A DNA stretch of 20,957 nt from JAUXEH01 sp965602945 (GCA_965602945.1 CBFDBC010000040.1:1-20957); one strand, 5' to 3'; shown: positions 1-7,971, counted from the first letter of the stretch. Numbers and translations are program-made. Notes: a model not told the origin generated them from the sequence alone.

Positions 1-2
1 AG

Positions 3-1637
3 AGCCGCGGATCCTGGAACGAGGAGGGCCCGACCCTTACCCTGTGGCTGCAGAGCGTCAAGGATATCCACCTGCACTCCCGCGGGATCGAAGGCGATGA
101 GGTCAACAGGTTAAACGTGTCCTTCCTGCTCGGAGGCATCGGGCTGTTGATCCTGTTCATCGCCTGCATCAACTTCACGAACCTCTCCATCGGCCGCGCA
201 TCAACACGCACGCTGGAGATCGGTATGCGCAAGATCCTGGGGGCGCAGAGGAAGAACCTGATACGGCAGTTCTGGAGCGAATCCGTCCTTTTGGTCTTCA
301 TCTCCATGTGCCTGGCCCTGGCGGCCGGGACCGTCATGCTGCCCCTTTTCAATCGGTTGTCAGGGAAAAATTTCCTTGAGACGCATGTCCTCAACGTATC
401 CAACCTGGGGCTCTTGGCCGTGGTCGCGGTCCTGCTCGGCATTCTGGCCGGGCTCTATCCGGGTGCCGTGTTATCCCGCATCCAGCCCGTGGCGGTCTTC
501 CGGGGAGGCTTGAAACTGGGAGGCAAGAACCTGCTGATCCGTGTGCTCATCGTTGCCCAGTTCACCGCCTCCATCATCCTGGTCATTTCAACCCTCACGC
601 TGTCCAGGCAGGTGAAATACATCTTCTCCAAGGATTTGGGCTATGACAGGGGAGGGGTTGTGGTCATCCGAACCCTGGAAAGACGGAACTTCGATCTCAA
701 TGAGCAGATATTCAACGTGTTTGAAAGCGAAGCCGTAAACCTGCCTCATATAAAGAACGTATCCGGATGTGTTTTTCCCTTGAGCTCGGAGATCGGGAGT
801 CTGAAGCTGACCTACAATGACAGGCGCCTCGACTGCAACTTCACGGGAGTACACTACAACTTCTTCGACACCATGGGTATCCGCTTCCTGGCGGGAGGAG
901 ATTTCCCCAGGCCGTTCCCCGCTGACGCGAATCCCGTCATCGTCACGGAGTCCTTTATCCAGGCCTATGGGATCGAGGACCCCGTGGGGACAATGATTGA
1001 TAAGAGTATGCCGATCGTGGGTGTTGTGGAGGACATCCACTTCTGGAACCTGAAGCGAAAAATACTGCCCACGGTCATTCTGTTCGATCAGGGGGCAGGC
1101 CCCCGCAACCTGCTGGTCCGGGTCGATGCATCGGACCTGAGCCGGGCCGTTGGAAGCCTGGAGGGGATCTGGAAAAAAGCCCAGCCCGACAAACCCTTCG
1201 TATACACCTTCGAGGACACATTGTTCCAGGAAAAGTACACGGAGGAAAAGCGCTGGAGCGGCATTGTGTTTTTTTCGTCCTTCTTCGCCCTGTTAATAAG
1301 CTGTATGGGCCTCGTCGGGATCACCACACTGGCCATAGGGCGGAGGATCAAGGAGGTCGGTATCCGCAGGGTCCTGGGGGCGCCGGTCCTTAGGATCTGC
1401 AGCCTGTTAACTTCGGAATTCCTGATCCTGGTGGCCGCCAGTAACGTGATCGCCTGTCCGTTGGGCTATTATTTCATGCGCAGGTGGCTGGAGGGATACG
1501 CCTACCGGGTCACGATCGGAATGGGAGTCTTCCTGCTGGCGGGTTTCCTGACCCTTATCATCTCTGTTGCCACCATCGGGATCCTGGTGTATCGGGCCGC
1601 CTCGGCCGACCCGGTTAAAAGCTTGAGGTATGAGTAG
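3..1637 (+). CDS. MacB/FtsX-type ABC transporter permease, C-terminal part (5' end outside window)
   Basis: This is the last 544 or so residues of a large inner-membrane permease. The reading frame is open from base 3, so the GTG at 117 is internal, not the true start. Codons around 63-80 read DIHLHS, the short motif that closes the first periplasmic domain in this family. A first FtsX block follows, with helices near 120-190, 290-350 and 405-460 and the motif EIGMRKILGA. Another helix lies near 540-600, then a second periplasmic domain, then the C-terminal FtsX block with KEVGIRRVLGA and the end DPVKSLRYE, typical of duplicated FtsX permeases. Relatives act in efflux or lipoprotein/envelope transport with an ATPase; no ATPase is seen here. 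The substrate is unknown. The family call is firm; the specific role is not. Confidence 0.93.
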   Translation, partial: SRGSWNEEGPTLTLWLQSVKDIHLHSRGIEGDEVNRLNVSFLLGGIGLLILFIACINFTNLSIGRASTRTLEIGMRKILGAQRKNLIRQFWSESVLLVFISMCLALAAGTVMLPLFNRLSGKNFLETHVLNVSNLGLLAVVAVLLGILAGLYPGAVLSRIQPVAVFRGGLKLGGKNLLIRVLIVAQFTASIILVISTLTLSRQVKYIFSKDLGYDRGGVVVIRTLERRNFDLNEQIFNVFESEAVNLPHIKNVSGCVFPLSSEIGSLKLTYNDRRLDCNFTGVHYNFFDTMGIRFLAGGDFPRPFPADANPVIVTESFIQAYGIEDPVGTMIDKSMPIVGVVEDIHFWNLKRKILPTVILFDQGAGPRNLLVRVDASDLSRAVGSLEGIWKKAQPDKPFVYTFEDTLFQEKYTEEKRWSGIVFFSSFFALLISCMGLVGITTLAIGRRIKEVGIRRVLGAPVLRICSLLTSEFLILVAASNVIACPLGYYFMRRWLEGYAYRVTIGMGVFLLAGFLTLIISVATIGILVYRAASADPVKSLRYE

Positions 1638-1944
1638 GTTCGCTCTCAAGTACTACTCTGACAACAACGATAAAAATATTTTCGTTGATTCTGAAGAACC
1701 CCCCATATATTATCTGTAAAGGGATTTTGAGCTTAATGTGTTCTTTGAGCCTGGTCGATACTCTCTTTACGCCCTTTTATGTACCATCGCTCAAGGGGAG
1801 CCTGACTTGGGGATTCGGTCCGGCTTTGGAGATTCCCATCCGAATCCAAGTGCAGTTTATCCTGGCCATTAGCATCTTGAAAGGCGAATGGATTAATCCA
1901 ACTATGGCAAAAGCTGACAAGACATAAGTTGTTGATTATCTAAG
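1638..1944. other. Intergenic stretch with no supported gene
   Basis: These 307 bases separate the permease from the broken beta-barrel gene. The only sizeable open frame (TTG at 1685 to 1927) has no ribosome binding site and gives a protein unlike any family I know, so I do not call it. Two weak dyads are visible: a 6-bp stem CAACGA/TCGTTG (1665-1670 with 1682-1687), with no following T-run, and a longer imperfect hairpin whose arms lie at 1806-1818 and 1840-1850 (the arms share ATTCGG/CCGAAT and CTTGG/CCAAG with a two-base bulge). Neither is a convincing terminator. Confidence 0.6.
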
Positions 1945-2752
1945 ATGAAGAAGTTGATTCCTGGGATGAGATCCTGGATCTTCGTGTTATTAGCTTTGTT
2001 TATTTTATGTGCGCCAGGAAGTATTTTTCCGCAGGATCTCACTCCGCGCGCATACTGGCCGGCCCCCAAAGGAACCAGGGTAGCAGTTTTTGGATACGTG
2101 TATTCCACAGGGGACGTGCTCATGGGGAACAACCAAAGGCCGGTGGTTCGAGACTCAGGCACGGCGCGATTTCCAGGGCTTTAACGACCTGGGTTTCACC
2201 TTGTCAGTCAATCTGCGCGGTGCCCCGACCATGACTCCCAAGGATTTCCTGGAGCTCCGTGCCAATCCACGTTCCATCCTCGGCGCGAGCATCAAAGTCC
2301 TGGCCCCCACAGGACGCTACGAAAAAGGCAGGCTGATCAACGTCGGGTCCCACCGCTGGTCATTTAAGCCAGAGCTGGGATACATAATCCCCCTCGCCGA
2401 AAGGTGGCTGCTGGAGTTGGATCTGGGCGCTTGGTTCTTCACCGTCGACGACGACTTCCTCACAGGGACAAGGGAACAGAGGCCCATTTTCGCTGCCCAG
2501 GTTCATGTCGTAAAACGGTTCAAACCCGGGTTTTGGGCTTCCCTGGATGTCAACTACTTCACGGGTGGTCAGCAAACCATCGGAGGAAGCGAGCACATCG
2601 ACTGGCAGCAGAACTCGAGGATCGGAGGGACGATCGTCGTGCCGTTCCTCGGTCGCCACGCCATCAAGGTCGGCTACAGCTTCGGTGCTTACACCAAATT
2701 TGGTAATGACTTCGACCAATTCCTACTGAGCTACCAGGTGCTTTTGAATTAG
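1945..2752 (+). pseudogene. Broken outer-membrane beta-barrel transporter-like gene (MetA-pathway/phenol degradation porin-like)
   Basis: Two overlapping frames together make one protein. The first (1945-2184) starts MKKLIPG, has a signal peptide ending near FPQ, and reads to GDVLM at 2110-2124 before becoming unrelated sequence and stopping at 2182. The second frame becomes meaningful at about 2120 (SWGTTKG, then RRDFQGF) and runs to the stop at 2750, ending in beta-strand-like segments (GGTIVVPF, HAIKVGYSFGAY, FLLSYQVLLN). Together this resembles the PF13557 type of outer-membrane beta-barrel transporter. From memory of that family, roughly 40-60 residues normally lie between the TGDV region and the WG region, so a frameshifting internal deletion near 2119-2126 fits better than a single-base error. 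The 1945 start lacks a clear Shine-Dalgarno. The 3' portion is otherwise intact, which suggests recent damage. Confidence 0.75.
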
Positions 2753-2786
2753 AATTCGCATAATATTATTTACGGCAATCTCCCGG

Positions 2787-3623
2787 CTAGAAGCTGCAGC
2801 AGATGGTGAATTGAAAGTGGCTGCTAGAGATGGCCGGGCTGAGCGACAGGCTGTTGGACCTGCTCTTGTGTAACATGGGAACGCCGTAGCCGATCAGGGC
2901 CCCCACGAGGTACCCCGTTATCACATCCGTGCGGAAGTGGTTGGCCGAGTCTCTGCGCAGGTATCCCATCAGGGCAGGATAGATGGCGGCGGCCGTCCAG
3001 ATGAGAGCCTTGGCGGTTTTATTGCTGAGATAGTCCGAAAACACCTTGGCCGTAAAGAACGTCATGGAGGCCGCGGTCGAGGTGTGCCCGGAAAAAAAGG
3101 AAAGCCGGGCATTGGTCTTAGTCTTGTCCTCATAGGGAGATTCGGGCTCATACACGAAGGGCCGCGTTCTCCGGGATAAGCCCTTGGCCATCCAATTCAG
3201 GCCCTGATTCAGCATGAGAATCTCGACCGTCATGACACCCAACATCCCGATGTCTCTCCGCACGGCTCCGCCGGCTAAAAATGTGAGCGGAAGGAAGATG
3301 GATGCCGATACCAACGTGTCACCCGCCTGTGTCTCCCTCCGGACTCCGATCGCCCCGCGGTCGAACTTGTTCACATCTTCCGGGTCCAGGGCATAAATCT
3401 CTTCATCGGACAGGGGTTCGAGGCCGTTGACAACGATCGCGCCCGTGGCCCACGTGGCGGCCGCGGTACCGAAGATGAGCAATTCGCGAGTCAGGTCCAG
3501 CGTATAGGGAGATGTATATGGTTCTTCGGACGGCTCATCAGGGATATGTCGTGTCTGAGCGTACCCCGTTTCACACACTGCAAACAGGAACAGCAATAAT
3601 GGTACGTATGTTTTCCTTTTCAA
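2787..3623 (-). CDS. PAP2-family phosphatase with signal peptide
   Basis: This 278-residue protein contains the full catalytic signature of type 2 phosphatidic acid phosphatases: K147-x6-R154-P155, S178-G179-H180, and R223-x5-H229-x3-D233. The two histidines and the aspartate are those used for phospho-enzyme chemistry, so the enzyme should be active on a lipid phosphate or pyrophosphate; the exact substrate cannot be told. A hydrophobic N-terminus (residues 6-18, then YAQ) looks like a cleavable signal peptide, and further hydrophobic helices lie near 48-66, 106-145 and 205-250. The start is TTG at 3623, overlapping the TGA of the upstream gene (TTGA), with AAGGGA a few bases before it, so translation is probably coupled. 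The last 25 residues alternate polar and hydrophobic and end in phenylalanine, unusual for an inner-membrane enzyme. Confidence 0.9.
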   Translation of the reverse strand: MKRKTYVPLLLFLFAVCETGYAQTRHIPDEPSEEPYTSPYTLDLTRELLIFGTAAATWATGAIVVNGLEPLSDEEIYALDPEDVNKFDRGAIGVRRETQAGDTLVSASIFLPLTFLAGGAVRRDIGMLGVMTVEILMLNQGLNWMAKGLSRRTRPFVYEPESPYEDKTKTNARLSFFSGHTSTAASMTFFTAKVFSDYLSNKTAKALIWTAAAIYPALMGYLRRDSANHFRTDVITGYLVGALIGYGVPMLHKSRSNSLSLSPAISSSHFQFTICCSF

Positions 3624-4429
3624 GCATTTTCCCTTTTATCGGGGCGCTGTGGCGGCGTTGGCGGCATGTAGACGCCGCTCTGCAGGTTCTGAAACCTCCA
3701 CTCGCACAGCTGCTTGAACCGGTTCAAAATGTTGCCTGTGACCCGGTTATGGACCTTTTCCCAGAGCTTGTTGATGATGTTCACATTGGAATCGATGTGC
3801 TTGCCATAGAAGTTGAAACCCACGGCAAAGAACAGCTGGGCCTGCGCCTCCTCGTCCAGGTCTGCTATGGGAGACCGGACATATATGCAGAAGATCCCGA
3901 TGGGATACCCCCCGCTGGTGTCATAGAGCAGATACCTGGCGTTGTCATGGTCGCAGGACTTGGGCGTGTGCTGGAACCTGATAGCGCTCAGGATGAAGAA
4001 GGGGATAAATCTCAGGCCGAAAAGACTCTTCTTTAAGCCAAGGGGGTAGCGCATACGACCGAAAAGATAGACTAGCATATGTTCGAGATTGCCCTCCAGT
4101 CTGTGAACCCTAGCTATGTTATTGGGCCAACAGGTGGAATGTCCGTCCCATTTCAGCAGCTCCTCGAAGACGTACCTGACGGGGACCTCGATACCGACCC
4201 TATGGACATTCAGCACCGAATACTGGGAGACCTCCAGCCCGATGCGCTGCACGATGCGATGGCGGTATTCCTCCCTCTCCTCCTCGGAGGCGAACTCGAT
4301 GAGCGTGGGGATTTCCGGCTTGTGAAGGAAAAAGGCTTTGATGTCTGCCCAGATCCCTTTGTTTCTTTTGGGGGGATTCATGTGCAGCCCGTTCTTTTCT
4401 AAGCCTTTATGAGGTATCGAATATAGCAC
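3620..4429 (-). CDS. Conserved-looking hypothetical protein, possible helix-grip (SRPBCC-like) fold
   Basis: I do not recognise this 269-residue protein with certainty. It has no signal peptide and no clear membrane helix except a hydrophobic patch near RFIPFFILSAI (about 142-152). The stretch VGIEVPVRYVFEELLKWDG, then CWPNNIA, resembles the opening strand and helix of START/SRPBCC proteins. The later strands (ARYLLYD, GIFCIYVRSP, AQLFFAVGFNFYG) and a long amphipathic C-terminal helix (KLWEKVHNRVTGNILNRF) would complete such a fold; this is inference from pattern only. The GTG start at 4429 has GGAAGG six bases upstream; an ATG at 4381 (residue 17) is a possible alternative. Its stop overlaps the start of the PAP2 gene, so the two are made together, which hints at a lipid-related role. 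Confidence 0.8.
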   Translation of the reverse strand: MLYSIPHKGLEKNGLHMNPPKRNKGIWADIKAFFLHKPEIPTLIEFASEEEREEYRHRIVQRIGLEVSQYSVLNVHRVGIEVPVRYVFEELLKWDGHSTCWPNNIARVHRLEGNLEHMLVYLFGRMRYPLGLKKSLFGLRFIPFFILSAIRFQHTPKSCDHDNARYLLYDTSGGYPIGIFCIYVRSPIADLDEEAQAQLFFAVGFNFYGKHIDSNVNIINKLWEKVHNRVTGNILNRFKQLCEWRFQNLQSGVYMPPTPPQRPDKRENA

Positions 4430-4530
4430 GCGGGGCCTTCCGCGTCAATTTTACTGCCACAGTATAAAACGGTGATATTTCGTATACGGCCAGGATTCTG
4501 TTCGCTGAAAGAAATTCTATCGCACTTTTT

Positions 4531-4596
4531 TGTCATCGCGAGGAACGCAGTGGCGAAGCGAACTCATGAGATTGCTTCGCTTCGCTCGCAATGACA
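4531..4596. repeat. Palindromic dispersed repeat, full copy
   Basis: A 66-base element begins TGTCAT and ends ATGACA. Its arms include GCGAG (about 4538-4542) against CTCGC (4585-4589), GCGAAGC (4553-4559) against GCTTCGC (4574-4580), and a central CTCATGAG (4563-4570). It can fold into one long interrupted hairpin. The sequence type (TCATTGCGAG...GAAGCAATCTC) is a widespread class of short intergenic palindromes in many bacteria. It lies 15 bases beyond the stop of the beta-barrel gene at 4611. A half copy occurs at 7883-7911. Confidence 0.8.
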
Positions 4597-4610
4597 GGCA
4601 GCGCTGAGGA

Positions 4611-5165
4611 TCAGAACCAGAGGGTCAGGCCGGCCTGCCAGAAGTTGTTCTTATAGCCGTTCTTGATATTGACCAGCCCCCAGTTGTATTTCCCTTCCAC
4701 ACCGATGAAGAGTACCCTGAGGCCGCCCCCGATGAAAGCGCCGGCATCAAAGGTGTTGAATCCTTCCGTGGAGGAAGACTCACCCAGGAGGGTGAGGCGG
4801 GAGCTCACCTTCACGGCGCCGTGGACGCCAGCGAACGCCTGCACCGGTCCCATCTTCAGCTTCAGGGCGATGGGAACGGATAGATAGTGGAGGGCCAGCT
4901 TGTTGTTGTCGTCTACCTTGCTGCCGGTTTGATAGTATTCAAACGCGGAATAGAAATAGAACATGGGGACGATTTGTTTGTCGTTGAATATCCCCACATA
5001 GAAGCTGCTGTGGCTGTCTTCGAACCAGCTTTCTCCGTCTTTATTGATGTCACTGGATATGTAGCCGAACCGGATTCCTTTGTCGACCTTTTGTGCGGAC
5101 AATGAGCCGGACAATACCGCCAGGGCAACTACCAATATCAATATGCTGCCTAGTTTGCTTTTCAT
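4611..5165 (-). CDS. Small outer-membrane beta-barrel protein (porin-like)
   Basis: The open frame extends to 5249, but the best start is the ATG at 5165, preceded by AAGGAGA about eight bases upstream and followed at once by a signal peptide (MKSKLGSILILVVALAVLSG, cleavage after about SLSA). The mature part of about 160 residues is made of alternating beta strands (IRFGYISSD, SSFYVGIF, FYFYSAFEYYQ, LHYLSVPIALKLK, VQAFAGVHGAVK, FDAGAFIGGGLRVLF, VEGKYNWGL) and ends LTLWF, a terminal aromatic as expected for BAM-assembled barrels. The length suits an eight-stranded barrel of the PF13568/OmpX-like type. The function is unknown. It lies 115 bases downstream of the GH95 gene on the same strand and could share its transcript. 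Confidence 0.85.
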   Translation of the reverse strand: MKSKLGSILILVVALAVLSGSLSAQKVDKGIRFGYISSDINKDGESWFEDSHSSFYVGIFNDKQIVPMFYFYSAFEYYQTGSKVDDNNKLALHYLSVPIALKLKMGPVQAFAGVHGAVKVSSRLTLLGESSSTEGFNTFDAGAFIGGGLRVLFIGVEGKYNWGLVNIKNGYKNNFWQAGLTLWF

Positions 5166-5280
5166 TCTGGACTCTCCTTGATTTTTGTCACTAATTGTCG
5201 GGCCATTGTATCTCCCTGCACTGGCACCGTCAATTGGACCTTGGCACAATACTCCGAAGCCGCCTGCCAGCCGAATTTCC

Positions 5281-7752
5281 TTATTTTAATACCAACGCCA
5301 GAGAGATCTTCATCCCGGCCCTCAAAGAGAGTCTGAGGCTGTCTCCGCCGGTCTTAACAATCGGGGCATCCCCCATGTTCAAAGTGAAGGATTCCATTTC
5401 TGAAGGAGAGCGAAGCGTGATCTGCTGGTCCCTGCCTGATATCAATGTTACAAGAACCTCCCTGTCTTCCCAGTGCAGGCTCCGGATCTCCACCTGGCCC
5501 CGGCACAGCACGCCTTCTATGGTTCCCGAAGGCCAGACATCGGGGAGGGCGGGAAAAAGCCGAATCTGTCCGGGCTGCGAGTCCACCAACATCTTGATGA
5601 GCACCGCCGGCATGCCGCCGCTGATGTCCATGTTGAAAAGCGCCTTGTAGTTGTGGGTGGATGCCAGGTTGTGATACCAGTAGCGGTTGATGAGTGGAAC
5701 CAGGCTCTGATAAGCCAGCCCGGCTTCCCCCAGGCTGGCCGCCGCCTGACCCAGCTGCACCAGGCCGAAGGACATGAATCCGCGCTTTTTCTCCCAGTCG
5801 TTCCAGTGCCGATCGAGTTTGAGCTCTATGACACGCTTGAAACCTGCCTGGAGCTCGGGATCCAGTGCGATCTCCTCCGGTATACCATCGAAGAGCGGGT
5901 ACAGCTGCGAGGAATGCCGGTGGTTGTAGTTGTCCTCCAAAACAGGTGTGAGCCACTCACTGACCGCTCCGTCCTCGTTGATGAGATACTCCGGCATCTT
6001 CGCAAGCATTTCCTGCCAGGCATGGATCTTCTCCTGATTCACCCCCAGTTCAAGCGAACCGGCTATCAGGCTTCTTAGCAGTTCCTTTGCAGCCGCCACA
6101 TCCATGGTGGCGTTGAAGGTGGCCTGGGAGCGCGTGTTGCTGGGCGCGTTCTCCGGAGACTGGCAGGGGATGAACATGAATCTCCCATCCGGGCCTTCGA
6201 TCAGGTAGTCCTCGAAGAACAGGGCCGCCTTCTCCATGAACGGCAGCGCATGCCCGGCCAGGAAGTCCCGGTCGCCCGTGTACAGGTAGTAGTCATAGAA
6301 GAAGTGGGCCGCCCAAGCGGCTCCGGCCACCCAGAAGGCCCCCGGGAAGCGTGCATTGAAGGAGTTGTTGAATCCGTCTGTGGTCGATCGGGAAGGGAGC
6401 ACCACTCCCCGTGCCCCGAATATCCGCCGGGCGTTGATCTCAAGATAGGGGACGATCGACTCGATGTACGAGGTGTAGGTCAGCAGGAGTTCGGGCATGT
6501 TGCCCATGAGCATGCTGGCGAGGGCAGAGGGAACGTTGCCGTTGTGTGTGAAATCGGAGGCCCAGGGAGGGCTGTAGGTCCCCGCCCAGACCCCCTGGAG
6601 GGTAGGGGGAAGCTCTCCCGTGCTCGAGATGATGTTGTAGCGTCCGGCATCGAATACCTTCTCGATGAGGGCCCTGGACGGGTCGCTGTCGCTGGTCTTT
6701 CCCAGCAGCTCTTCGGTGGTCAGCCCTCGGTCTCCCGCGCCGCCCAGGTCGAGCCGCATCCGGTTGAACATCTCACCATGGATGCGGGCATGGCGCCCGA
6801 GCAGGGTTTCATATTCAGCAGGAAGCTTACCGAGCAAGCTGATCATTTCTTCGATCCGGGACACATTGGGATCGTAGTTTACATCGATGTCCACAAAGAT
6901 CAGCACCTCATCCGCCTTTTTCACCACCAGGGCATCCCCCCGGGATTCCGTGGACCCGCCGCGGGCGACGACCCGCGTCACGCCTTCCAGGCTGTGGATG
7001 CTGCCGGGATAAGCGTTGGCGAAGCTGTTCCTGAAGGTGAGTGTGGATCCATCGACCGTGGTTTCCAGGTCCGTGATGTTCCGCTGGAACCGTTCATGCT
7101 GGGAATCCCGTGGTTCGAGCGTCAAACTGCAGCTGACTGTCCCGGCGCCCGGCCCGGAGACAAGGAGCACGGCCACGCCATCGAGCCTCGAAACGAACAG
7201 TTTGCGCTCGAACACGCCTCGCGCGTCGGACCAGTGGACCGTAGCCTCCCCGGTCTGGAAATCCACGGAGCGGAGGTAGTCCGTTACCTTTCCGCTGCGG
7301 CCCATCCGGATCTTGAGATCGAAGGCCGGGAACAAGCAGTCCGGGTACAGGAATCCTTTCTGTTCGGATATGTCGAAGGTCAACTGCTCTGCCTGGCGGT
7401 AGAGTCCGCGCAAGATGAGCCTGCGGATCTCGAACAGACGCGGTGCAGTGAGCGGGGGCATTATCGGGTCCCGCTCAGGAAGGAACATGCGTTCGTGGCT
7501 GAAAACGATCGTTTCATCCAGGGGATGGCTCAGCACGCTGGCTCCTATAGTGCCGTTCGCGGTTATGAGTCCCTGTTCCCAGGTCTCCGCAGGTTCCGAG
7601 CTTATGAATCCGCGCTCCGGAGCCAAGCTCTCTCTTGTGACATCAGAGGCCGCCTCAGGAAGAGTGGACGATTTTGTCAGCGAATCACAGGAAATCCCTA
7701 AACTCAGTGAAACACAAACAATGATAAAAACCGGATTGTGCTGATGTTTCAT
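5281..7752 (-). CDS. GH95-type glycoside hydrolase (alpha-L-fucosidase/alpha-L-galactosidase-like), exported
   Basis: The start is set at ATG 7752, with AGGAAG about six bases upstream; the longer frame to 7878 adds only non-signal sequence. The 823-residue protein starts with an export signal; Cys22 in LGISC may be a lipid anchor, though the -3 residue is atypical. Residues about 55-300 match the GH65/GH95 N-terminal beta-sandwich (ANGTIGASV, FSHERMFLP). The (alpha/alpha)6 catalytic part follows: GVW...PPWASDFTHNGN (N404, N406), SPEN (E534), HRHSSQLYP (611-619) and NMDISGG (D709). By comparison with the Bifidobacterium enzyme AfcA these fit the two asparagines, the general acid and the base aspartate. 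The usual NYWPAE-like stretch after the asparagines is replaced by VPSALAS, so the substrate may differ. It probably cleaves alpha-linked fucose or a similar sugar in the periplasm or outside. Confidence 0.88.
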   Translation of the reverse strand: MKHQHNPVFIIVCVSLSLGISCDSLTKSSTLPEAASDVTRESLAPERGFISSEPAETWEQGLITANGTIGASVLSHPLDETIVFSHERMFLPERDPIMPPLTAPRLFEIRRLILRGLYRQAEQLTFDISEQKGFLYPDCLFPAFDLKIRMGRSGKVTDYLRSVDFQTGEATVHWSDARGVFERKLFVSRLDGVAVLLVSGPGAGTVSCSLTLEPRDSQHERFQRNITDLETTVDGSTLTFRNSFANAYPGSIHSLEGVTRVVARGGSTESRGDALVVKKADEVLIFVDIDVNYDPNVSRIEEMISLLGKLPAEYETLLGRHARIHGEMFNRMRLDLGGAGDRGLTTEELLGKTSDSDPSRALIEKVFDAGRYNIISSTGELPPTLQGVWAGTYSPPWASDFTHNGNVPSALASMLMGNMPELLLTYTSYIESIVPYLEINARRIFGARGVVLPSRSTTDGFNNSFNARFPGAFWVAGAAWAAHFFYDYYLYTGDRDFLAGHALPFMEKAALFFEDYLIEGPDGRFMFIPCQSPENAPSNTRSQATFNATMDVAAAKELLRSLIAGSLELGVNQEKIHAWQEMLAKMPEYLINEDGAVSEWLTPVLEDNYNHRHSSQLYPLFDGIPEEIALDPELQAGFKRVIELKLDRHWNDWEKKRGFMSFGLVQLGQAAASLGEAGLAYQSLVPLINRYWYHNLASTHNYKALFNMDISGGMPAVLIKMLVDSQPGQIRLFPALPDVWPSGTIEGVLCRGQVEIRSLHWEDREVLVTLISGRDQQITLRSPSEMESFTLNMGDAPIVKTGGDSLRLSLRAGMKISLALVLK

Positions 7753-7786
7753 GCATACTTCCTTTTCTGGGATCAGGTTATAAACC

Positions 7787-7815
7787 ATGATAATAGAATG
7801 CACTCTCCTCTCCAA
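7787..7815 (-). promoter_or_regulatory. Possible promoter of the GH95 gene
   Basis: On the minus strand, TATCAT (7787-7792) lies 17 bases after TTGGAG (7810-7815). The -10 box fits sigma-70 in five of six bases and the -35 in only three. It sits about 35 bases before the chosen ATG at 7752. The evidence is weak and based on spacing and consensus only. Confidence 0.3.
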
Positions 7816-7882
7816 CATAATTGTAAAGAAAAAATAAAGCCGAATGGGATATCTGTCTTCGATCTTGACGGTTGTCATTAGA

Positions 7883-7911
7883 TGTCATCACGAGCGAAGC
7901 GAAGTGATCTC
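7883..7911. repeat. Half copy of the dispersed palindromic repeat
   Basis: The segment starts GTCATCACGAGCGAAGCG and ends GTGATCTC, which corresponds to one arm of the repeat at 4531-4596 (reverse orientation). The other arm is absent. It can itself form a small stem, since GTCATCAC near its start and GTGATCTC at its end share ATCAC/GTGAT. It lies 22 bases before the -35 box of the toxin-antitoxin promoter. Confidence 0.65.
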
Positions 7912-7933
7912 TAAAATTGTACCTATAGACGCC

Positions 7934-7968
7934 TTGACAGCTTCTGGCATGTACATTATCCTGTACAT
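7934..7968 (+). promoter_or_regulatory. yefM-yoeB promoter and operator
   Basis: TTGACA (7934-7939) and TATCCT (7957-7962), 17 bases apart, form a sigma-70 promoter. Two TGTACA cores, at 7950-7955 and 7962-7967, flank and overlap the -10 box; the first extends to the 8-bp palindrome ATGTACAT. Their centres are 12 bases apart. From published work on E. coli, the yefM-yoeB operator consists of a long and a short palindrome with TGTACA cores at the same 12-bp spacing, bound by YefM and by the YefM-YoeB complex. The expected transcription start (about 7969-7971) lies almost at the ATG, so the message may be leaderless. Confidence 0.85.
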
Positions 7969-7971
7969 ATC

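Noticed and set aside
1665..1687. Hairpin CAACGA/TCGTTG after the first permease as a terminator
   Set aside because: The stem is only six bases with an AT loop, and no T-run follows.
1685..1927. 80-codon frame starting with TTG
   Set aside because: No Shine-Dalgarno, no family resemblance, and the flanking sequence looks non-coding.
5407..5422. Apparent third copy of the GAGCGAAGCG repeat
   Set aside because: It is short, lies inside the GH95 coding sequence in a conserved frame, and lacks the rest of the repeat; probably chance.
6250..7701. Long open frame (483 codons) on the plus strand
   Set aside because: It is antisense to the GH95 gene, whose protein shows clear family motifs; the plus-strand product has low-complexity composition and no recognisable domain.
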